Positions 1-5,027 of a stretch of DNA of 5,027 nucleotides are shown in pieces. Position 1 is the first letter of the stretch; each line of letters opens with the position of its first letter. The stretch comes from Desulfococcus sp. (GTDB taxonomy: Bacteria; Desulfobacterota; Desulfobacteria; Desulfobacterales; Desulfosalsimonadaceae), in contig JAHECJ010000226.1 of assembly GCA_024641805.1 (NCBI GenBank), positions 1-5,027 of the forward strand, read 5' to 3'. Under the pieces are notes generated by a model, which saw only the letters and a program-made list of their open reading frames with translations, searched no databases and was not told the origin of the DNA. The position numbers and the translations under genes are program-made.

Positions 1-81
1 ATCAAGTCGGACGGGCATTCGACGCAGGAGATGTTTGAACATGGGCTTAGGTTGATCTTGGGAGGCTTACTCGCCCGATAG
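1..81 (+). CDS. C-terminal fragment of a probable TetR/AcrR-family transcriptional regulator (5' end outside window)
   Basis: Reading frame 1 is open from the first base to a TAG at 79-81 and gives 26 residues ending EMFEHGLRLILGGLLAR. A short amphipathic helix with the pattern 'mf..Gl.liL.Gl' right before the stop is typical of the last ligand-domain helix of TetR/AcrR repressors, which is the only basis for the family call. The DNA-binding domain lies upstream of the window, so the identity is an inference from a very short tail. The final two codons and the stop fall inside the palindromic element at 74-182, so the present C-terminus may have been set by that element. If it is a TetR regulator it could control the adjacent M24 gene, but nothing in the sequence shows this. 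Confidence 0.5.
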   Translation: MKSDGHSTQEMFEHGLRLILGGLLAR

Positions 82-182
82 CGTGATTCGCCCTTTTGCT
101 GCGTTAAAAAAATATTCGCAGTAGCCGAGAGCTACGGCTTCATATTTTTATGCCTTGCAAAAGAACGAATCACACTACCGGA
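74..182. repeat. ~109-bp imperfect palindromic element, likely a dispersed MITE/REP-like repeat
   Basis: The outer arms 74-99 and 157-182 are inverted copies: GTGATTCG (83-90) faces CGAATCAC (166-173) and CTTTTGC (93-99) faces GCAAAAG (157-163). Most mismatches in the outer arms are transitions that would still pair as G-U in RNA. The centre is GTAGC (121-125) and GCTAC (131-135) around a 5-base loop, on the same symmetry axis (about position 128). An A-rich/T-rich inner pair (108-115 with 142-149) matches with a one-base shift. The whole element could fold into a long hairpin. It has no coding capacity and covers the stop codon of the upstream gene. It may serve as a transcription barrier between the two genes. 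The view that it is repeated elsewhere in the genome is inference. Confidence 0.7.
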
Positions 183-220
183 AAAGGGAAAAACATTAGA
201 GTATCTATAAATCAAATATC

Positions 221-229
221 AAAGGAGGG
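221..229 (+). promoter_or_regulatory. Strong Shine-Dalgarno site fixing the M24 gene start at 234
   Basis: AAAGGAGGG lies 5 nt (after GGAGG at 224-228) ahead of the ATG at 234. The earlier in-frame ATG at 150 lies inside the palindromic element, has no such site, and would add 28 residues (a basic, polar, low-information stretch) in front of the conserved creatinase N-terminal domain. The start at 234 is therefore preferred. Confidence 0.85.
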
Positions 230-233
230 CGGC

Positions 234-1403
234 ATGGACATTCACATCAATTATCCGGCAAGAATCAAGAAAATCCAGGACGGCATGGCAAAGCGGGGGC
301 TCGACCTGTTTCTGGGAACCCGGGGGCTGACGGCAAACTATGCGGCCGGTGCGTTTGTGCCGTGGCGGAGTGTAATGGCGGTGTCAAAGGACGGGTATGC
401 GGGCTTAAACACCCTGCTCATGGATGCCGAGCGGATCAAGGATGATTCCTGGCTTGAAAATGTGATCCCCTATGCGCCCCTTCCGGGCATGGATTTGTGG
501 GAAATCACCGTGGCCCAGGTCAAATCCCTGGGGTTTGAAAACGGTGTCATTGGTCTTGAAATGGGGCATTCCCCCCGGGTGGGCGCCGGATACCTGTTTG
601 CCACGGAATACGAATACTTAAAAGAACACCTGCCCCACGCCAAATTTGTGGATGCCCTGTCGCTGATGGACGAAGTCACGTTTGTCAAGGAACCCGAAGA
701 AGTCAAACTCATGCGCCATGCCGCCGCCATTGCGGACGCGGCCCAGGAAAGAACCAGGGAAGCCCTGTACGTCGGCATCAGTGAAATGGAGATCGCGGGC
801 ATTGGTGAAATGGAAATGCGGCGGCTCGGCAGCGAATACCACTGGCCGGTCACCGGGTCCAATGAGATCGCCTCCGGATACCGCACCTGGTATGCATTGG
901 GCGGTTGCACGCCGCCCACGGACAAGGTCGTCCAGCGGGGGGAAAGCATCTTAATCGACATGCACCCCACTTACAAACAGTATTATTCCGATTTGTCCCA
1001 CAACTACATTATCGGCAAACCCAGCCCGCAACAGCAAAAACTGGCGGATGCGTATCTCGATGCCGCCGAAACCCTGGTCGGTGTGTTAAAAGCCGGCAAC
1101 ACGGTCGGCCAGGTCTGGGAAGCGGTCAACAGCCGGGTGACGAAATCCGGGTATGTGGGGTATACGCTGCCGGGATTCGGTCACGGGTTGGGGGTGATCG
1201 GTCATGAATGGTTCCCGGCGATTGTCAACAATGACGAGTTCCGGGATGTGGTTCTCGAGGAAAACGTGGTGGAGGTGGCGGCCCTGGTGATCAATGTGCC
1301 GGAGGTCGGCGGCATGCGGCTGGAATGCCCGGTGCGGGTAACCCAATCCGGTGGTGAAATGCTGTGCAAGACACCGCTGGAACTGACGGTGCTTGATATC
1401 TGA
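234..1403 (+). CDS. M24-family (Xaa-Pro peptidase / creatinase-like) protein with a divergent active site
   Basis: The 389-residue product has the two-domain layout of Xaa-Pro dipeptidases and creatinase: an N-terminal creatinase-type domain (about 7-145) and a C-terminal pita-bread domain (about 157-385), the junction marked by the usual 'vK.peEv.lmr.Aa.ia' helix (151-168). Length is normal for prolidase-like proteins. Family metal ligands are partly present: D242 (LIDMH) and D253 (YYSDLS) 11 residues apart, H317 in GFGHGLG, the second histidine H324 (GHEW), and E364 (MRLE). The other ligand glutamate, normally in a 'Mv.tiEPg' strand, is not where expected: by spacing from H317 and E364 it falls on A350, and the nearest glutamate is E347. 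The histidine usually found before the first aspartate is also absent around 216-232 (only G, C, T, P, Y, W there). The protein may be a peptidase with an altered metal site, a non-peptidase hydrolase (as creatinase is), or inactive. It has no signal peptide and should be cytoplasmic. It is followed by its own terminator, so it is probably monocistronic or the last gene of a unit with the upstream regulator. Confidence 0.85.
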   Translation: MDIHINYPARIKKIQDGMAKRGLDLFLGTRGLTANYAAGAFVPWRSVMAVSKDGYAGLNTLLMDAERIKDDSWLENVIPYAPLPGMDLWEITVAQVKSLGFENGVIGLEMGHSPRVGAGYLFATEYEYLKEHLPHAKFVDALSLMDEVTFVKEPEEVKLMRHAAAIADAAQERTREALYVGISEMEIAGIGEMEMRRLGSEYHWPVTGSNEIASGYRTWYALGGCTPPTDKVVQRGESILIDMHPTYKQYYSDLSHNYIIGKPSPQQQKLADAYLDAAETLVGVLKAGNTVGQVWEAVNSRVTKSGYVGYTLPGFGHGLGVIGHEWFPAIVNNDEFRDVVLEENVVEVAALVINVPEVGGMRLECPVRVTQSGGEMLCKTPLELTVLDI

Positions 1404-1456
1404 TTTTAAGAATCCGGGCGGATGCATTAAAATAATTTGCGCTTTTGAAGTCTTAG

Positions 1457-1490
1457 AAGCGGTTGAGATTTACTTTCAGCCGCTTTTTTT
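1457..1490 (+). terminator. Rho-independent terminator after the M24 gene
   Basis: AGCGGTTGA (1458-1466) pairs with TCAGCCGCT (1476-1484) with one G-U pair, leaving a 9-base loop, and is followed by a run of T to 1490. It sits about 55 bp past the M24 stop codon, in the right orientation to end that transcript. Confidence 0.8.
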
Positions 1491-1540
1491 GTATGAACAG
1501 GAAAAATAAATTCGTCATGAAAAAATAGGCCTGTTAATCG

Positions 1541-1567
1541 TTGCAAAGCATATGGATGAATTATAAG
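1541..1567 (+). promoter_or_regulatory. Weak candidate sigma-70 promoter for the ferritin-like gene
   Basis: TTGCAA (1541-1546) and TATAAG (1562-1567) resemble -35 and -10 boxes, but the 15-base spacer is short. It lies in the AT-rich gap between the terminator at 1490 and the next gene, where a promoter is needed. No better-matching pair was found by eye; TATGAT at 1572-1577 is another possible -10 without a clear -35. Confidence 0.2.
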
Positions 1568-1661
1568 TGAATATGATGGCAACAGATTACAAGATCGGAT
1601 TCTCTGAATTTAAATAATAAATCAATAAGGCACCTTAGCGTTCGGAAAAAGGAGGTTTACA

Positions 1662-2159
1662 ATGATGTATGATTTTAACGCAGCCGAGGTTTTCAAAATG
1701 GCGGTCAGAATCGAGGAAGGCGGCGCAGCATTTTACAGGAAAGCAGCAAAACTTCAGGCTGATGCGGAAAACAAAAAATTTCTCGAACAACTGGCGGCCA
1801 TGGAAGACACCCATAAGTCATCATTTTTAAAAATGAGCACCGATGTCACGGAAGCCGAGAAAACGGCGAAGGTCTTTGACCCCAACGGGGAAGCTGAAAT
1901 GTACCTGGCGGCAATGGCGGATACCCACGGCGGCGAAGGCAGCCCGTCCGCTGCTGACGCGCTCACCGGAAAAGAAACCATGGCAGAGATTATCAAGACC
2001 GCCATCGGGCTGGAAAAAGAATCCATCCTGTTTTACCTGGGCGTCAAGGACATGGTCCCGCCCAAACTCGGCCAGAAAAAAGTCGACGCGATAATTGACG
2101 AAGAGCGCAAACACGTGATCCAGCTCAGTGCTCTGCTCAAAAAAATCAAAAGCGCATAA
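1662..2159 (+). CDS. Ferritin-like diiron protein (rubrerythrin-type four-helix domain, no rubredoxin domain)
   Basis: The 165-residue product matches the stand-alone ferritin-like/rubrerythrin family. Its four-helix bundle shows two half-repeats, each with a 'A..[IL]E.....FY' helix (E18 with F24-Y25; E118 with F124-Y125) and an ExxH helix (E48-H51; E148-H151). These give the carboxylate and histidine ligands expected for a diiron centre. A linker of about 60-105 joins the halves. There is no Cys at all, so no rubredoxin-type iron centre, and any electrons must come from a separate partner. Rubrerythrin relatives reduce peroxide or handle iron in anaerobes; that role here is inference from the family. 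GGAGG at 1651-1655 stands 6 nt before the ATG at 1662 and 9 nt before a second ATG at 1665, so either start is possible. The gene is flanked by terminators on both sides and is probably transcribed alone. Confidence 0.88.
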   Translation: MMYDFNAAEVFKMAVRIEEGGAAFYRKAAKLQADAENKKFLEQLAAMEDTHKSSFLKMSTDVTEAEKTAKVFDPNGEAEMYLAAMADTHGGEGSPSAADALTGKETMAEIIKTAIGLEKESILFYLGVKDMVPPKLGQKKVDAIIDEERKHVIQLSALLKKIKSA

Positions 2160-2217
2160 AATTATAAACGCCGCTCCGGGCATCCGCAACCGGCGGTGAT
2201 CAATTTTTTTCACTATG

Positions 2218-2270
2218 ATCAGGGGCGCTGTACTTTAGAACTTAAAAGTACAGCGCCCCTGATTTTTTTT
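2218..2270 (+). terminator. Very strong Rho-independent terminator after the ferritin-like gene
   Basis: A perfect 19-bp stem (2218-2236 with 2245-2263, core AGGGGCGCTGTAC) closes an 8-base loop (2237-2244) and runs straight into a T tract (2263-2270). No A tract precedes the left arm, so it is set for plus-strand transcription only. It insulates the downstream ABC operon from the ferritin-like gene. Confidence 0.93.
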
Positions 2271-2499
2271 GTAATTCAATGACGGCGGTTGAACCGGCTG
2301 TCAAATTAAACCATATCCATGGCAGATGGTAAAAATGGTTGCTTTTTTATCTAAAAGGCTGATATTTAATTAATTTCATAGGTTTTGACTTTGAGCCGGC
2401 TGAATCCGGCTGACTGAAAAAAAGTTATTTGCTGCTGCAGTACCGTCTGTATCCGACTGTTAACGACGCCAACACATTTTAGCAGGTAGAAATTTACTT
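2271..2499 (+). other. Non-coding leader/promoter region ahead of the ABC transporter operon
   Basis: Together with 2160-2270 this is a 340-bp gap without a gene. After the terminator it holds an AT-rich block (2341-2380, including TTAATTAA), a TTGACT (2385-2390) that could be a -35 box but lacks a matching -10 at normal spacing, and the CCGGCTG repeats described separately. The operon promoter should lie here because the strong terminator blocks read-through, but I could not place it convincingly. No RNA gene or short ORF with a ribosome site is visible. Confidence 0.5.
2394..2413. repeat. Short inverted/direct repeat CCGGCTGA pair, possible operator
   Basis: AGCCGG (2394-2399) and CCGGCT (2406-2411) form a perfect 6-bp inverted repeat with a 6-base gap. 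The same bases also make a direct repeat of CCGGCTGA at 2396-2403 and 2406-2413, 10 bp apart, about one helical turn. A third CCGGCTG occurs at 2294-2300. The location about 90 bp before the ATPase start fits a regulator site or a leader hairpin; function is inference. Confidence 0.35.
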
Positions 2500-3270
2500 A
2501 TGAATCAGAACCCCGAATGCCAGCCGATCACCGGAATATTTAATCAACCGGCCGCGTTACGCATTACCAACCTGTGCAAAACGTTCGGCAAAAAAAATGT
2601 CCTTAAAAATCTGACCTTCGAGGTCCCGAAAGGCGGAATCACCGGTTTTCTGGGGCCGAACGGGGCCGGCAAATCAACCACGATCAAAATCATCGCCGGA
2701 CTTGTGGCGCCGACATCCGGGACCGTAGAAATCGAAGGCGTGGCCATGGACGGCAATTCCACGGCGGTTTTCCAAAAGCTCGGCATCATGTTCGAAGCCC
2801 CGAGCTTTTATAATTATCTGACGGCCCGGCAAAATTTTGAGCTGTTAACCCGGCTGCAGCAGAACAACGCCGTTGATATCGATCACATTCTGAAGCTTGT
2901 CGGATTATCCGGATCAGCGGATGTCAAAGTAGGCGAATTTTCCCAGGGCATGCGGCAGCGACTGGGCATTGGCCAGGCGCTGCTGGTGAAGCCCGAATTC
3001 CTGATTCTGGACGAACCCACCAATGCGCTGGACCCGCTGGGTAGAAAAGAGATGAAGAACCTGATCGTTCACCTGGCCCGGACAGAAAACATGACCATAT
3101 TTATTTCTTCCCACCTGCTTGCGGAAATCGAACAAATCTGCACGCACGCGGTCATCATTCACGAAGGAAAAATCCTGGCCGCGGATGCGATCGACGAGCT
3201 GAGAGATCACGGCATTCAGACCCTGGAAGACTATTTTCTGCAATTAATCGAAAAGGAAAATCAATGCTAA
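2500..3270 (+). CDS. ABC transporter ATP-binding protein, BcrA/NatA-like (ABC-2 exporter type)
   Basis: The 256-residue protein is a single complete nucleotide-binding domain that would power an ABC-2 type exporter from the cytoplasmic face. In order it has an A-loop region near F29 (KTFGKKN), Walker A GPNGAGKST (52-60), the Q-loop position in the form 'MFEAPSFYNYLTA' with Glu at 99 instead of Gln, the signature as FSQGM (147-151), Walker B FLILDEPTNALDP (167-179), and the H-loop H205 (SSHLL). The 'EAP.FY..LTA' Q-loop variant and the ending 'LEDYFLQLI' are typical of the bacitracin/lantibiotic-resistance (BcrA) and NatA-like branch. All catalytic residues are present. The ATG at 2500 has only a weak site (AGGT at 2484-2487, 12 nt away), and about 19 residues precede the domain. 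Its stop overlaps the next gene start (ATGCTAA, 3264-3270). The substrate cannot be told from the sequence. Confidence 0.9.
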   Translation: MNQNPECQPITGIFNQPAALRITNLCKTFGKKNVLKNLTFEVPKGGITGFLGPNGAGKSTTIKIIAGLVAPTSGTVEIEGVAMDGNSTAVFQKLGIMFEAPSFYNYLTARQNFELLTRLQQNNAVDIDHILKLVGLSGSADVKVGEFSQGMRQRLGIGQALLVKPEFLILDEPTNALDPLGRKEMKNLIVHLARTENMTIFISSHLLAEIEQICTHAVIIHEGKILAADAIDELRDHGIQTLEDYFLQLIEKENQC

Positions 3271-4841
3271 GGTGGCGATGTCTCCCCCTGGTTCCGGCCG
3301 TTGTTCTGTGCTGCATCCTTTGTTTGCCCGTATTATCAGCCGCAAAATCGGATAATGATTATTTCGCCGTTTATGAACTGGATGTCGAAGGCGACTATAT
3401 CGATTACCTGATTGAAGATTTAAACGGGGACGGATTAAATGACGGTCTGTTTTTTCATTCCAAGCGTCAGGGCGGAACCGCCTCCCGTTGGTTTTCTGTT
3501 TTTTATCAGCAGCCGGACGGCGGGTTTAAGGAAAAGGCGGACTACCAGTTTGACGTTGACCCGGACGCCGTGGTGTATGATCTCGCAGATGTCGACCCAG
3601 TTCCCGGCAGAGAAATTCTCTTTTTTAAAGACGAGGGCCTGTTTTATTACAAAATGACCGATGGCCGCTATGATGCGACCCCGGTTCTGCTTCTTGAAAC
3701 ACCCTCCATCTTCCGGCTTCCTGACAAGCTTTTCCTGGAGCGGCTGGATTTCGCCCAAGATCTGAACAATGACGGGATGGATGAGATCCTGATTCCGCAA
3801 TTTCATTATTATCTTATTTACCGAAGGCAGCCGGACGGCAAATACGGGCTTTCCGCAACGCTGGATTGCCCCATGCTCAACAGTGTGATGTCGCTTACCG
3901 AGGTGAGCCGCTATCTGGTTTCCACGTTTCTGACCCCCAATACCCTGATTGTGGACTATAACCGGGACCAGCGCAAAGATATCGTCACCGTGCATGACGA
4001 ATATCTCAAGGTGTTTTTTCAAAACAGCGCAGGCGATTTTTCCAATGATGATTCCGCCGTCATTAATCTGAAATTCATTTTAACCCAGGCGTATTCCTCA
4101 CGGCTTGGCAACGGCAACATACACCAGCGTGACCGCTTTGAAGATAAAATGGGGATCACGTGCATGGCCGATCTCAATAACGACGGTCTGCTCGATATGA
4201 TCATTGAAAAATTTTCAATGAAAGACGGGGCGTTCAATCCGAAAAAGCAGTTCCAGATCTTTTTTGGCCATGAAGATCCCAATAATCCTCATAATGGCGG
4301 TATTTTTAACGAAGTGCCGGATCACATCATCATTAACCGCGGGTTCCAGATTCACAGCAAGCTTGGGGATTTAAATAATGACGGCAAAATGGATATCTAC
4401 ATCCCGATCATCGAAATCGGCGTTTTTAATTTTATTACGATGATCGTCACCGGCGATATCGATGTCACGGTTCTGTGGTATGTCATGGACGAGTCCGGGC
4501 AGTACCCTAAAAAACCCGATTACGAGCTGGAGGTATCGGTTGAGGTGGACACTCAGGGCCGAAAATTTCCGGTGTCCAGCATTGACGGGGATTTTAACGG
4601 CGACGGCCGCAAGGATTTCATGCGCGCCCAGGACGGAAAGCTGATGATTCACTATGCGCCCGACGATGGCCGGCCCAAGGAAAAACCCGATGTCGAATTC
4701 GTCACCGAATTGCCCGACAACGGCAAGATGGTTAAGCCGCAGATGGTGAACAACGACGCCAAAAGCGATGTGGTCATGGTGTTTACACCCAACGGCACAA
4801 CCGTCAAAAATGGCAAGGTAATGGTGCTGATAAACAGGTAA
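3264..4841 (+). CDS. Secreted FG-GAP/VCBS repeat protein, predicted calcium-binding beta-propeller
   Basis: The 525-residue product starts with a signal peptide: basic MLRWR, a hydrophobic core (about 7-24) and a likely signal peptidase I site near LSAA-K (25-28). The cysteines in the core lack the small residue needed before a lipobox Cys, so it is probably not a lipoprotein. The rest carries repeated D-x-[ND]-x-D-G calcium-loop motifs typical of FG-GAP/VCBS (integrin-alpha-like) blades: DLNGDGLND (52-60), DLNNDGMDEIL (166-176), DYNRDQRKDIV (231-241), DLNNDGLLDMI (303-313), DLNNDGKMDIY (369-379), DFNGDGRKDFM (443-453), with degenerate copies at 106-119 and 494-504. About seven or eight blades fit one closed propeller. 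No enzyme domain is visible. AAAGGA (3252-3257) is 6 nt before the ATG, which overlaps the ATPase stop, so translation is probably coupled. It lies between the ATPase and the permease-like gene and likely works outside the cytoplasmic membrane with that transporter. Binding partner and substrate are unknown. Confidence 0.85.
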   Translation: MLRWRCLPLVPAVVLCCILCLPVLSAAKSDNDYFAVYELDVEGDYIDYLIEDLNGDGLNDGLFFHSKRQGGTASRWFSVFYQQPDGGFKEKADYQFDVDPDAVVYDLADVDPVPGREILFFKDEGLFYYKMTDGRYDATPVLLLETPSIFRLPDKLFLERLDFAQDLNNDGMDEILIPQFHYYLIYRRQPDGKYGLSATLDCPMLNSVMSLTEVSRYLVSTFLTPNTLIVDYNRDQRKDIVTVHDEYLKVFFQNSAGDFSNDDSAVINLKFILTQAYSSRLGNGNIHQRDRFEDKMGITCMADLNNDGLLDMIIEKFSMKDGAFNPKKQFQIFFGHEDPNNPHNGGIFNEVPDHIIINRGFQIHSKLGDLNNDGKMDIYIPIIEIGVFNFITMIVTGDIDVTVLWYVMDESGQYPKKPDYELEVSVEVDTQGRKFPVSSIDGDFNGDGRKDFMRAQDGKLMIHYAPDDGRPKEKPDVEFVTELPDNGKMVKPQMVNNDAKSDVVMVFTPNGTTVKNGKVMVLINR

Positions 4842-4868
4842 ACGATTGCCCAAAAAAATGAGAATGCT

Positions 4869-5027
4869 ATGTCCAAACTAATGACGTTAATAAAAATCGA
4901 ATTGGAAAAATTGATCCGGAAGCGGTCAACGATTTTGATTGCATTACTTATTCTGGCAATTCAGATCGCCGCCGCATTTTTCGAGCACTCCACACGTCTG
5001 GCCGCTGACGATTTGGGCACCGGGTTC
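4869..5027 (+). CDS. N-terminus of a probable ABC-2 type transporter permease (3' end outside window)
   Basis: The frame is open from ATG 4869 to the window end, giving 53 residues. It begins with a short amphipathic, basic stretch (IKIELEKLIRKRS, 8-20) followed by a hydrophobic segment (about 21-38), the usual start of ABC-2 permeases such as BcrB/NatB-like subunits: a cytoplasmic elbow helix, positive charges, then the first membrane span. An acidic, polar stretch follows. It begins 27 bp after the propeller gene with no terminator between, so it should be in the same operon and pair with the ATPase at 2500-3270. The ribosome site is poor (only GAGA-like bases at 4860-4863), so a start at the internal Met5 (4881) is also possible. 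Confidence 0.75.
   Translation, partial: MSKLMTLIKIELEKLIRKRSTILIALLILAIQIAAAFFEHSTRLAADDLGTGF

Noticed and set aside
150..233. N-terminal extension of the M24 gene from the ATG at 150
   Set aside because: It begins inside the palindromic repeat, has no ribosome site, and a strong AAAGGAGGG sits right before the ATG at 234, where family similarity begins.
470..970. 166-codon open frame on the minus strand
   Set aside because: It is antisense to the M24 gene, with no family resemblance; the M24 frame is clearly the coding one.
1577..1592. Possible sigma-54 promoter (TGGCAACAGATTACAA)
   Set aside because: The -24 GG element fits, but the -12 GC is AC at the required spacing, so the match is incomplete.
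2169..2210. A first terminator directly after the ferritin-like gene (CGCCG/CGGCG with T run 2204-2210)
   Set aside because: The stem is only 5 bp with a 17-base loop and the T tract begins about 8 bases later; the perfect hairpin at 2218-2270 explains termination far better.
3312..3323. Lipoprotein signal (cysteines 16, 17 and 20 of the FG-GAP protein)
   Set aside because: None is preceded by Gly, Ala or Ser as a lipobox needs; an ordinary signal peptidase I site follows near residues 25-28.
3435..4022. 195-codon open frame on the minus strand
   Set aside because: It lies fully within the FG-GAP gene, has no recognisable domain or ribosome site, and its composition is that of an antisense shadow.

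Overview
The window looks like a bacterial chromosome segment of about 50% GC, with dense plus-strand genes and good Shine-Dalgarno sites. Gene content (a stand-alone rubrerythrin-type ferritin-like protein, a creatinase-like M24 protein) and the style of the dispersed-looking palindrome at 74-182 suggest an anaerobic Desulfobacterota (Desulfobacterales-like) genome. That assignment is inference and no single feature proves it.

Layout. (1) 1-81 is the last 26 codons of a gene, probably a TetR-type regulator; its stop codon lies inside a ~109 bp imperfect palindrome. (2) 234-1403 encodes a 389-aa M24 (Xaa-Pro peptidase/creatinase fold) protein whose start is set by a strong Shine-Dalgarno just upstream, not by the earlier in-frame ATG at 150. 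A hairpin plus T-tract terminator follows at 1457-1490. (3) 1662-2159 encodes a 165-aa ferritin-like diiron protein, closed by a very strong terminator with a perfect 19-bp stem (2218-2270). (4) A 229-bp non-coding stretch holding short CCGGCTG repeats leads into an apparent operon: ABC ATPase of the BcrA/NatA type (2500-3270), a secreted FG-GAP/VCBS repeat protein (3264-4841, overlapping the ATPase by 7 bp), and the start of a membrane protein that resembles an ABC-2 permease (4869 to the window end).

How the genes work together. The two terminators separate the M24 and ferritin-like genes into their own transcription units. The last three genes run together without a terminator and probably make one exporter or membrane-remodelling complex: a cytoplasmic ATPase, a permease, and an exported calcium-binding beta-propeller made in stoichiometric coupling with the ATPase.

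The two most interesting points are the propeller gene placed between the two halves of an ABC-2 transporter, and the M24 protein, in which the position expected to hold a metal-binding glutamate is alanine and the usual substrate-side histidine is not seen.
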